A DNA stretch of 6,904 nucleotides, taken from Planctomycetota bacterium. GTDB taxonomy: Bacteria; Planctomycetota; UBA1135; GCA-002686595. Below are positions 1 to 6,679 of the stretch, one piece after another (the first letter of the stretch is position 1; each line of letters opens with the position of its first letter). Location of the stretch: contig JAJDES010000606.1 of the NCBI GenBank assembly GCA_029259675.1, forward strand, positions 1 through 6,904, given 5' to 3'. Made by a program: the position numbers and the translations under genes. Under the pieces are notes generated by a model. It was not told the DNA's origin. It searched no databases and was given only the letters and a program-made list of their open reading frames with translations.

Positions 1-575
1 AGCAACAGCCCCGCCAGCAAGCTGCGTTTCACCCCCGGCACTTGATCGCAATTCCAAAGACAGGCCAGGCCGCCCATCAACAGCGCTATGAAAAGGGTTT
101 CCGACCAAAACAGGTGCGAGAAGGCGATCAGATTGGGGTAAACCGCCGCGAGTAAGCCCGTGCACCAAGCAGCTTGCAACGCCTTCTCTTTGCCCGCCAT
201 GCGCGCGGCCATTGCGGCCAGCAAGGCGACCACGGCTGCCCCAAGCAATGCTTGAATCATTCGCGCCGCCAACAAGCTGCGACCCGTAACAGCGAAGACT
301 CCCGCCAAGAACACTGTGTAGCCCGGGGGTTGCCACGCTCCCAGGTATTGGGGGGCTTCCGCCAACGGCAAGCCCGGGTGGCGCACCCAACTTTGGTAGG
401 AGCCCACGAAGCCTTGACCATCGAGGAGAGCTTCGGCTCGCGCGGGATACAGTCGTTCGTCAAAGACAGGCTTGGCGTCGCGCGCCAACCAAGCCGCTCC
501 CAAGCGCAGGGCGAGAGCCAGTGCGAACACAGCCCAGGCAACCTTGGCGACCTGTTTTGAACGCGCTTCGGTCAA
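1..575 (-). CDS. GT-C membrane glycosyltransferase, PMT/ArnT-like (partial, runs off left edge)
   Basis: Only the first 191 codons are present; the gene continues past base 1. The protein starts with a short basic segment and a first membrane helix (about residues 10-31). A probable periplasmic loop follows, beginning VFDERLYPARAEALL, whose Asp39-Glu40 pair matches the acidic metal/donor-binding motif in the first loop of GT-C enzymes (PMT_2/GT39/GT83 type). A WQPPGYTVFLAG motif (81-92) leads into the next helix, and AVYPNLI (144-150) and SETLF (158-162) are further family-typical segments. Such enzymes move a sugar from a polyprenyl-phosphate carrier onto a lipid, glycan or protein; the acceptor here is unknown. 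The start is TTG at 575: it overlaps the TGA of the upstream sulfatase-like gene, has GGAGAG five bases upstream (581-586 on the plus strand), and no ATG or GTG start lies between the preceding in-frame stop and it. The two genes are therefore probably translationally coupled. Family assignment is good; substrate is not knowable from this fragment. Confidence 0.85.
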   Translation of the reverse strand, partial: MTEARSKQVAKVAWAVFALALALRLGAAWLARDAKPVFDERLYPARAEALLDGQGFVGSYQSWVRHPGLPLAEAPQYLGAWQPPGYTVFLAGVFAVTGRSLLAARMIQALLGAAVVALLAAMAARMAGKEKALQAAWCTGLLAAVYPNLIAFSHLFWSETLFIALLMGGLACLWNCDQVPGVKRSLLAGLL

Positions 576-2230
576 TCCCGCTCTCCATCGTCGCTTTCGC
601 CCCCGGCGCTGTTTCCACCGGCACCGCTCGCATGCTTGTTGTCTCCATCCAACTCGTTAAGCGCACCCGACTCCTCAGACGGCTGCTTAAGAGCAGTCGA
701 ATCGTCCTCATCTCCCAAGTAGCCCAAGGCTTCGAGCCTTTTCCGCTCCTCTGCGGTAAGCGTGGGCAGCTCGCCCGTGCCCTCGAAGGCCTTCAGCTCC
801 GCAAGCACCCCCGCAAGTTCGGCCAAGAGTTGATCGCGCAGGTCTTCGGCCCCCGCTTCCAATTTTGATTCGCCGCCGGCGCTCACATCGAAGGTCTCAT
901 GCCTTCCGTCCGAGGCCCAAATCAGCTTTTCGTCACCGCGATAGATGGCGCGCAGGCTGCGTTCCCAGGGCGTTGAATCGAAATCGGGGTGCAAGTCGCG
1001 AACGGTCGCGAGCGGTGATCCAGCAGTTGCCAACATTTCGGCCACGCGCAAACTCCCGCTGCCGCCCTGCAACAAACTCCGCGAGCGACGGCTGCTGCCG
1101 GCGGGCAAGGGCTGGTCGGCCAACTCAAGCAGCGTCGGGAAGATATCCGGTGTGCTGACCGGTTGCGTGTCGCGCCCGGCCCCAAACACGCGCGGGTAAT
1201 GCACGACCAGCGGCACGCGCAGCAGCCCCTCATACAGCGAATACTGATGATCCAGAAGGTGGTGCTCGCCCAGGTGCTCACCGTGATCGGCGGTCAATAC
1301 GATCACCGTGTTGTCCAGTTCGCCGCGCGCTTCGAGGTCGTCCAACAGCTCTTTGAAGAGTCCGTCGAGTTCGAGCAATGTCGCGTCGTACGTACGCTCC
1401 ATCACTTCGAGTTCGTCCTCGCTGTACTCGTGCAAGCCGAAGTTGAAGCTCCACAGACTTTCCCAGCCGCGGTCGACCGTATAGGAGGCGGCCACTTGCT
1501 CGGGCGTCATCAGGGCGCGGCGCAACTTGCGCGAAGGGATGAAGGGCCGATGGGCTTCCATATAGTTAATGAAAGCGAACCAAGGCTTTTGCCCGGCGGC
1601 GCGCTTGGGCCGCTCCAACCAACGGCCCAGGGCTTCGCGGGCGAGATTGCCCGAGGCCTTGACGTCCCAACTGCGACCGGAACCTTCGCGAATGCGTTCG
1701 GGCAACTCCGAACTGCTGTCGGTTGGATCGAGCTTGCGGCGCAATAGTTTTTGCGCGCGAGCGATCCAGCGCTCATCCCAGGGATGCTCCACCCGGTCGA
1801 AGCCCTGATCGAAGTTGTGGACGGCCGAAATGTGCGGGTTGGCGGCCCAGGCATAGGTGTCGTAGCCACCCTTGGAAAGGCACTCGGCCAGGGTCGCAAA
1901 CTGGTCGTCCAGGAACTTGTGGTCGTTGTTCGCGCCGTGCTCGCTGGGCAGCAAGCCCGTAAAAATCGAGGCGTGCGAGGGAACCGTCGAGCCGGCGGCC
2001 GAGACGGCATCTTCGTACACCCGAGCATCTTTGGCCCACTCGTCGACAAAGGGCGTCGTCTCGAATTCGTAGCCGTAGAGGCTGAGGTGATCGGAGCGCG
2101 CCGTGTCCCAAACCACGAGCAGGATATTGGGCGGATCCTCCGCAGCCGCTCCGCAACCCGCGCCCCACACGGCGCAACTCAAGATGCATGCGCCCTGCGC
2201 GCTTCGATATAGGCGGCCGAGAAATTCCAT
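572..2230 (-). CDS. Sulfatase-like alkaline-phosphatase-superfamily protein, exported, Thr at the nucleophile position
   Basis: This is a 552-residue protein with an N-terminal export signal (residues 1-30, Cys at 19 and 26; neither fits a lipobox well). The mature core starts NILLVVWDTARSDHLSLYGY (35-54), where Asp42 is the expected first metal ligand. STVPSHASIFTG (81-92) is the nucleophile loop, FAFINYMEAHRPF (218-230) the middle motif, and TADHGEHLGEHH (313-324) supplies Asp315/His316 metal ligands. Classical sulfatases have Cys/Ser-X-Pro-X-Arg, with the Cys/Ser converted to formylglycine. Here Thr82 occupies that site and His86 replaces Arg, as in a large group of bacterial proteins annotated 'sulfatase'. 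Threonine nucleophiles are known in relatives such as LtaS and EptA, so a phosphodiesterase or phosphotransferase role is as likely as sulfate hydrolysis. The C-terminus has the usual RLEALGYLG motif, then a roughly 50-residue acidic Gly/Ser/Asp/Glu tail. The ATG at 2230 lacks a clear Shine-Dalgarno. The stop overlaps the start of the downstream GT-C gene, suggesting joint work on a cell-surface polymer. Confidence 0.88.
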   Translation of the reverse strand: MEFLGRLYRSAQGACILSCAVWGAGCGAAAEDPPNILLVVWDTARSDHLSLYGYEFETTPFVDEWAKDARVYEDAVSAAGSTVPSHASIFTGLLPSEHGANNDHKFLDDQFATLAECLSKGGYDTYAWAANPHISAVHNFDQGFDRVEHPWDERWIARAQKLLRRKLDPTDSSSELPERIREGSGRSWDVKASGNLAREALGRWLERPKRAAGQKPWFAFINYMEAHRPFIPSRKLRRALMTPEQVAASYTVDRGWESLWSFNFGLHEYSEDELEVMERTYDATLLELDGLFKELLDDLEARGELDNTVIVLTADHGEHLGEHHLLDHQYSLYEGLLRVPLVVHYPRVFGAGRDTQPVSTPDIFPTLLELADQPLPAGSSRRSRSLLQGGSGSLRVAEMLATAGSPLATVRDLHPDFDSTPWERSLRAIYRGDEKLIWASDGRHETFDVSAGGESKLEAGAEDLRDQLLAELAGVLAELKAFEGTGELPTLTAEERKRLEALGYLGDEDDSTALKQPSEESGALNELDGDNKHASGAGGNSAGGESDDGERD

Positions 2231-2446
2231 GGAATGCGCAGCCTAGCCCGACTGCGGGCAGAGTTCGCGCCACAAATGCGGGCAGGTGCACACTCAGCTC
2301 CGCTTTGCGGGCCGCAACCCACTTTGCCCGATCAGGTGCCGCCCGACGCTTGGAATGGTGCCCATGTCCAAGGGAGTCGGGAGCTTCGCTCCGATCCGAG
2401 CTAGGATTCCCAACCTGACCGCGGCGAATCTTTGCCGCTCAGCCCC
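2231..2446. other. Divergent intergenic region between the sulfatase-like and GT-C genes
   Basis: This 216-base non-coding stretch must carry the start signals of both divergent genes, but I see no convincing -35/-10 pair on either strand. TAGGAT at 2402-2407 (plus strand) and TAGGCT (minus strand, about 2239-2244) are weak -10-like hexamers without good -35 partners. It also holds a 9-base direct repeat TGCGGGCAG (2253-2261 and 2277-2285, 24 bases apart) and a short hairpin GGAGC-TTC-GCTCC (2380-2392) with no T-run, so it is not a clear terminator. A 12-base palindrome lies over the left edge at the sulfatase start codon (2224-2235). Confidence 0.5.
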
Positions 2447-4003
2447 ATGGAAGACAATTCCGGTCCCAACCAGCCCGCAGCAGCGGGTTCCGTCGAGCCT
2501 GCACTCAATCCGGGCAGGGCCCATTCGGGACGCGCCACAGCCCGGGCCTGGGCCGGAATCCTGCTGGTGGTCGCGCTGGGACTCTTTGCCCATCGCGAGC
2601 AACTCAAATTCGGTTTTCTGGCCCACGACAGCTACCCGATCGTCCTGACCTCCCAGGTCGAGTCCGCCGGCGACATCGGCTCGCTCTTCACGGAGCGGCT
2701 GATGGAGGACACTTTCAAGAAGACCTACTACCGCCCGCTCTATGGACTGACCGTGGCCCTGGATGCGCAGCTCTTCGCCACGCGCGACGCGCGCGGCTAT
2801 CAATTCCACAGCTTGCTTTGGTTTGCGATCGCAATCGCCGCCATCTTCCTGCTGGCGCAACGACTTCTGGGCGGCAGCCTGGCCCCCACCTTGGTCGCCG
2901 CGTGTTTCGCGCTCAATCCCGCGCTCAGTGACACACTGCCCGCCGTGGCCAGGCGGCCCGAAAGCATGGTCGCCGCCTTCATGGCTCTGGGGCTGTGGGC
3001 GCTCTTGAAAGAAAACAATCGCGCCGGCCTGCGACCGAATTGGACGGCTGCCCTGTTCGGCCTGTGCGCGATGCTATCCAAGGAGCCGGCCTTGGTTTGG
3101 GGCGGGGTTGCGGCCCTTTTGGTTTGGATGCGATCGAGTCGTCGGGAACTCGGAGCGCGCGCGCTGCACACCGTTGTCGCGGTATCTGGCATCGCCATCG
3201 CCTTGCTGGCCGTGGTCGCGGCCCGCGCCCACGTTCTGGGCGGGCTCGGAGGGCCGACCCACAAAGGTGTCGGTTTCAATCCGAGCGTTGCGGGGGCGAT
3301 CATGCACAGCGCACTTTGGCCCCAAGCCACTGGCGAGCCGAACGGCTTCACGCTCGCTCTTTGGTGCGCGCTCTTGGCATTAGCCGTGTTCCTGCTTGTC
3401 AGCGCCAATCGAGCCTGCGGCAATTGCCCGCTGCGCATCGCCGGAGCCACCGGCCTCCTTTGGTCCCTGGCCATGTCCACCGCCCACGCCGTGCCCGGCG
3501 CCTACCAACCTTGGTACAGCTACCAAGCGGCATTTGGTTTCGCACTGGCCCTGGGCGCCTTGCTTTGTGCCGGTTGGCGGCTCCTCAAGGACCGGCGAGT
3601 TCTCGAACATCCCCTCCTGGCCGGAGCTGCGGCCCTCGGTCTGATCGTGGCCCTAAACGGAGCTCGCTTCGCGCCCCTTGTGCGCGACGACGCCACCTGG
3701 CGCAGCGCGGATCGGCGCATGCGGCACTTCCTACAAAAACTCGAACAGCGAATTGAGCGAGCTCCCGACGGCACGCGCCTGTCCGTCGGCTCGATGCCGA
3801 CTCAAATCAAGCCCCGCTCCGACGGCATCGGCGTCGGGGGCGCGGGAATTCTGACCGTGCGATCCCTGCAGGCCTGGGCCGAGCTGCGCTTCCCCGAACG
3901 GCGCATTTTGGTCGATCATTTCAGGCCGCCCGAGCGGGCGGAACCCGATCAAGTGCTGGTCGTGATTGAAGAGTTGTCAGAAATCGACCTCGAGGGGCGC
4001 TGA
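2447..4003 (+). CDS. Polytopic GT-C-like membrane protein (TMTC/O-mannosyltransferase-like, no TPR domain)
   Basis: This is a 518-residue multi-helix membrane protein. A soluble Pro/Ala/Asn-rich N-terminus precedes the first helix (about 33-48). The next loop, FGFLAHDSYPIVL (55-67), occupies the place of the acidic first-loop motif of GT-C enzymes. TYYRPLYGLTVALDAQLF (93-110) followed by GYQFHSLLWF (117-126) closely follows the 'YYRPL..LS..LD...' then 'GYH..NLLLH' pattern of the TMTC-like family. NPALSDTLPAVARRPESMVA (157-176) and MLSKEPAL (209-216) are two more family signatures. Further helices lie at about 243-259, 303-319, 331-345, 361-378 and 391-404. A soluble C-terminal tail of some 110 residues has no motif I recognise. 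Related proteins often carry C-terminal TPR repeats; none is visible here. The likely role is sugar transfer from a lipid carrier at the outer face of the inner membrane, acceptor unknown. ATG at 2447 is preferred over an in-frame TTG at 2432; neither has a strong Shine-Dalgarno. Confidence 0.82.
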   Translation: MEDNSGPNQPAAAGSVEPALNPGRAHSGRATARAWAGILLVVALGLFAHREQLKFGFLAHDSYPIVLTSQVESAGDIGSLFTERLMEDTFKKTYYRPLYGLTVALDAQLFATRDARGYQFHSLLWFAIAIAAIFLLAQRLLGGSLAPTLVAACFALNPALSDTLPAVARRPESMVAAFMALGLWALLKENNRAGLRPNWTAALFGLCAMLSKEPALVWGGVAALLVWMRSSRRELGARALHTVVAVSGIAIALLAVVAARAHVLGGLGGPTHKGVGFNPSVAGAIMHSALWPQATGEPNGFTLALWCALLALAVFLLVSANRACGNCPLRIAGATGLLWSLAMSTAHAVPGAYQPWYSYQAAFGFALALGALLCAGWRLLKDRRVLEHPLLAGAAALGLIVALNGARFAPLVRDDATWRSADRRMRHFLQKLEQRIERAPDGTRLSVGSMPTQIKPRSDGIGVGGAGILTVRSLQAWAELRFPERRILVDHFRPPERAEPDQVLVVIEELSEIDLEGR

Positions 4004-4031
4004 GAGCGAATCCCTACGGGCCACTGCTGCG

Positions 4032-4037
4032 TATAAT
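4032..4037 (+). promoter_or_regulatory. Candidate sigma-70 -10 box (TATAAT) upstream of mqnC
   Basis: This is a perfect TATAAT hexamer in otherwise GC-rich sequence, 48 bases before the mqnC ATG, giving a predicted leader of roughly 40 bases. No recognisable TTGACA-like -35 lies 16-18 bases upstream, and the preceding TG is one base too far for a canonical extended -10. The hexamer is flanked by an inverted repeat, GCTGCG at 4026-4031 and CGCAGC at 4048-4053. It would give the mqnC-mqnE pair its own transcription start, separate from the GT-C gene upstream. Confidence 0.45.
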
Positions 4038-4085
4038 CCTGCACCGGCGCAGCGCTCCACCGGACCCCACCTGCGTAGCCCAGTC

Positions 4086-5387
4086 ATGAATCCCAGCCCG
4101 AGTACGAAGGCCGCCAAAGGTCAAAATGGCCCCCAGGGGGCTGCGTCCAGTCCGCCGGCGCCCGCTTCCTCAAATTCCGCCTGGGAAGCTCCCCTCGCAA
4201 GCAGCGGCGTGCGCGGCGAAAGCGCGGCTCTCTTGGAACCGATTGTGCGCAAGGTCGAAGACGGTCAGCGCATCGATGCCCAGGAAGCGCTGCTCTTGCA
4301 CGAGCGCGCCAACCTGAACACCCTCGGACGCTTGGCGGATCTCGTGCGCATGCGCAAGCACCCCGAGCCGGTTGTCACGTACATCGTCGATCGCAATATC
4401 AATCCGACCAACGTTTGCATCACCGACTGCGGCTTCTGCGCGTTCTATCGCAGGCCCGATGCCGACGGCGCCTACGTCCTGCCGCGCGAAGAGCTGATTG
4501 AGAAGGTGCGCGAGCTGAACGAAATCGGCGGGCGCCAGATGTTGATCCAAGGCGGGCATCACCCCTACATCAAAACCGCCGATTGGTGCGACATGCTCAG
4601 CGATTTGCGCGAGCGCTTTCCCAATGTCAACGCCCACGCTCTTTCGGCCCCCGAACTCGATCATCTCAGCCGACTCGACAAGCGTCCGGTTGAGGACGTC
4701 ATAGCCGACCTAAAGCAAGCCGGCATGGGCAGCGTGCCCGGTGCGGGCGCCGAGATGTTGGTCGAGCGCGTGCGCAAGATTATTGCTCCCAAGAAGGCCA
4801 CCACCGATCGCTGGCTGGAAGTCCACCGCCGCATTCACGAAGCCGGCCTGCGCAGTTCGGCGACGATGATGTTCGGACACGTGGAGACCGCGGCGGAACG
4901 GGTCGAGCACCTGATTCGTCTGCGCGATCTTCAAGACGAAACCGGGGGGTTCACCGCTTTCGCCTGCTGGAATATGCAACCTGACGGAGTGCCCGAGCAG
5001 GAGCTTTATCCCACGCGCACGACCCATGGTGTTTGGCTGCGGGTGCAGGCGCTGGCGCGCATCGTGCTCGACAACTTCGATCACATGCAGACCAGTTACG
5101 TCACCCAAGGCATGAAAATGGCCCAGGTCAGTCTGCGCTTCGGCTGCGACGATTTCGGCGGAACCATGCTCGAAGAAAATGTGGTCAGCGCGGCCGGCTG
5201 CTTCAACTTGGCTTCGATCCAAACTGTGGAGCGCATGATCGAGGGTGCGGGCTTCCTGCCCCGTCGTCGCAATTCCTGGTACGGCATCGTGGACGAGCGT
5301 TTTGACGGTGAAGTCAGCCCGGCCAATCGCGAAGAGGCCGCCAGTCAATTGGCGGCGCAGCGCGCAGCTGCGGGAGGCGTGCAATGA
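4086..5387 (+). CDS. mqnC: Cyclic dehypoxanthinyl futalosine synthase MqnC (radical SAM)
   Basis: MqnC catalyses the radical-SAM cyclisation of dehypoxanthine futalosine in the futalosine (alternative menaquinone) pathway, after the nucleosidase MqnB and before MqnD. From ATG 4086 the protein has 433 residues. VVTYIVDRNINPTNVC (96-111) with C111-X3-C115-X2-C118 followed by AFYRRP is the MqnC-type [4Fe-4S]/SAM site. Further family motifs are QMLIQGGHHP, SVPGAGAEML, TMMFGHVET (GHVET at 264-268), LQDETGGFTAF and FGCDDFGGTMLEENVVSAAG. The C-terminal helix VERMIEGAGFLPRRR is intact, so the protein looks complete. Two oddities: Pro107 stands where Tyr is usual (NINYTN), and about 45 Pro/Ser/Ala-rich residues precede the normal start of the fold. 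The ATG has no clear Shine-Dalgarno; a GTG at 4209 (residue 42) is an alternative that would remove most of the extension, and a TTG at 3966 inside the previous gene is unlikely. The gene overlaps mqnE by ATGA. Confidence 0.93.
   Translation: MNPSPSTKAAKGQNGPQGAASSPPAPASSNSAWEAPLASSGVRGESAALLEPIVRKVEDGQRIDAQEALLLHERANLNTLGRLADLVRMRKHPEPVVTYIVDRNINPTNVCITDCGFCAFYRRPDADGAYVLPREELIEKVRELNEIGGRQMLIQGGHHPYIKTADWCDMLSDLRERFPNVNAHALSAPELDHLSRLDKRPVEDVIADLKQAGMGSVPGAGAEMLVERVRKIIAPKKATTDRWLEVHRRIHEAGLRSSATMMFGHVETAAERVEHLIRLRDLQDETGGFTAFACWNMQPDGVPEQELYPTRTTHGVWLRVQALARIVLDNFDHMQTSYVTQGMKMAQVSLRFGCDDFGGTMLEENVVSAAGCFNLASIQTVERMIEGAGFLPRRRNSWYGIVDERFDGEVSPANREEAASQLAAQRAAAGGVQ
5372..5377 (+). promoter_or_regulatory. 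Shine-Dalgarno for mqnE inside the mqnC 3' end
   Basis: GGGAGG lies six bases before the mqnE ATG at 5384. That ATG shares the ATGA overlap with the mqnC stop. The site fixes the mqnE start and indicates coupled translation of the two radical-SAM genes. Confidence 0.75.
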
Positions 5388-6679
5388 GTGCCGTGCAAAC
5401 GTTGGAGCGCAACTCGGAGCTCGAAGCGGGCATTCTGGCGCGCGCTAAAGCTGCGGGACTCGAAGCCATCGCCGAAAAGGTCTTCGCGGAAGAACGCTTG
5501 AGCATTGAGGACGGTCGCGCGCTCTACGCAACTCCGCACCTGCATGTGCTAGGCGAATTGGCCAACTGGGTGCGCGAGAAGCACCACGGCGATCGCACCT
5601 ACTTCAACGTCAACCAGCACATCAACTACACGAACTACTGCAACAAGTTCTGCAAGTTCTGCTCCTTTGACCGCCTGCCCGGTCAAGAGGGCGGCTATCA
5701 GTTCAGTCCCGAAGAGGCCGCAACCAAGATTCGCGAGCACCTTGAGGACCCCGTCACCGAAGTGCACATGGTCGGCGGCGTTTGGCCCAAGATCCCCTAC
5801 CAGTACTACCTCGACCTTTTGCGCGCCGTGAAGGCCGCCAAGCCTTCGATTCACATCAAGGCCTTCACCATGGTCGAATTGGATCAAATTCAAAAGGTCG
5901 CAGGCAAACCCATGTCGGAGGTCCTGGCCGATTTGGTGGAAGCCGGCTTGGGCTCATGCCCGGGCGGCGGCGCCGAAGTGTTTGCCGCGCGCATTCACGA
6001 AGAGGGTTACAAGCTCAAGATCAACGGTGATGAGTGGCTCGACATTGCGCGCCAGGTGCACAACGCCGGGCTGCGCTCCAACTGCACAATGTTGCACGGC
6101 CACGTTGAGACCGTGGACGAGAAGTTGGATCACTTGAACAAGCTGCGACTGCTGCAGGATGAAACGGGCGGATTCCAAACCTACATTCCGCTCTCATTCC
6201 ATCCCGAAAACAACGAGTGGGGCGAACTTTCGCCGGGTCCGACGGCGCTGGATGAATTGCGCGAGATCGCGGTCGCGCGCTTGATGCTCGACAATATTGA
6301 TCACATCAAGTCCTACTGGATCCTGATGGAGCTGGCGATTGCCCAAACTTCGCTTTCCTTCGGAGCAGACGATGTCGACGGAACGGTTGTCGAAGAGCGC
6401 ATCTACCACGATGCGGGCGCGACCACGCCCCAGGAAACGGCGCGCGCCGACACCGCGCCCAACTTTCTTTCAATCGGGGTATTGCGAGTCTCCGAGCTTC
6501 GGGGTCTACGCTGGGTGTGCACCCTGAGAACCTTGAGCAGGTCCTTCCGGACCTCGCGGCTATCGAGAGGCTACCCCCCGAGGATCTGCCGGCCGTCATG
6601 GCCCACCTCACGGCCGCTACGCAGCGCGTGGGCGAGATCCTGTCGAGCCAGGCCGTGGCGGTGGAGGACGAACTCCTGA
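5384..6679 (+). CDS. mqnE: Aminofutalosine synthase MqnE (radical SAM), C-terminus replaced at a mobile-element junction
   Basis: MqnE joins the MqnA product 3-[(1-carboxyvinyl)oxy]benzoate to the SAM-derived adenosyl group to give aminofutalosine, an early futalosine-pathway step. The cluster site is QHINYTNYCNKFCKFCSFDR (78-97), with Cys86-X3-Cys90-X2-Cys93. Other MqnE signatures are EVHMVGG (126-132), HIKAFTMVELDQI, CPGGGAEVF, GHVET (239-243), LQDETGGF (257-264), SFHPEN (271-276), LMLDNIDHIKSYW and SFGADDVDGTVVEERIYHDA (325-344). The frame then reads GATTPQ (to residue 350, base 6433), perhaps ETARAD (to 6451), and after that has no MqnE character. The family normally ends with a helix and a short tail (of the kind ...LIREAGF.P.ERDTLY); the paralogue MqnC in this window keeps its version. 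The remaining 75 or so residues, to the TGA at 6679, are Arg/Ser-rich and largely an out-of-frame reading of the next gene. Gene identity is very secure; whether this truncated, chimeric protein works is doubtful. Confidence 0.9.
   Translation: MSAVQTLERNSELEAGILARAKAAGLEAIAEKVFAEERLSIEDGRALYATPHLHVLGELANWVREKHHGDRTYFNVNQHINYTNYCNKFCKFCSFDRLPGQEGGYQFSPEEAATKIREHLEDPVTEVHMVGGVWPKIPYQYYLDLLRAVKAAKPSIHIKAFTMVELDQIQKVAGKPMSEVLADLVEAGLGSCPGGGAEVFAARIHEEGYKLKINGDEWLDIARQVHNAGLRSNCTMLHGHVETVDEKLDHLNKLRLLQDETGGFQTYIPLSFHPENNEWGELSPGPTALDELREIAVARLMLDNIDHIKSYWILMELAIAQTSLSFGADDVDGTVVEERIYHDAGATTPQETARADTAPNFLSIGVLRVSELRGLRWVCTLRTLSRSFRTSRLSRGYPPRICRPSWPTSRPLRSAWARSCRARPWRWRTNS
6474..6505 (+). repeat. 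Direct repeat TCGGGGT and hairpin in the element leader
   Basis: TCGGGGT occurs at 6474-6480 and again at 6499-6505, 25 bases apart. The second copy overlaps a short inverted repeat CTCCGA-GCT-TCGGGG (6490-6504, one G-U pair). These lie between the presumed junction and the HTH gene, where recombinase arm sites or excisionase sites could be. Both signals are short and may be chance in GC-rich DNA. Confidence 0.25.

Noticed and set aside
174..2212. Several open frames on the plus strand opposite the sulfatase-like and GT-C genes
   Set aside because: They are antisense shadows of GC-rich coding DNA: composition is biased toward Arg, Ala and Pro, no domain is recognisable, and the minus-strand frames have clear family motifs.
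2149..2230. Confident lipoprotein call for the sulfatase-like protein
   Set aside because: Cys26 is preceded by WGAG and Cys19 by ILS after a short hydrophobic stretch; neither is a good lipobox, so only an export signal is claimed.
2376..2394. Rho-independent terminator in the divergent intergenic region
   Set aside because: The stem is only five base pairs, has no following T-run, and no gene ends there.
3966..4085. TTG at 3966 as the mqnC start (40 extra residues)
   Set aside because: It lies within the end of the GT-C gene, upstream of the candidate promoter, and adds residues with no family similarity.
6430..6516. A tRNA gene or tRNA 3' end as the attachment site
   Set aside because: No T-loop motif (GTTCRA), acceptor stem pair or CCA end is visible; the junction is inside protein-coding sequence.
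6339..6527. A frameshift in mqnE with the C-terminus continuing in another frame
   Set aside because: I read the other two forward frames across 6430-6520. Neither gives anything like the expected C-terminal helix, so a sequencing frameshift does not explain the loss of similarity.
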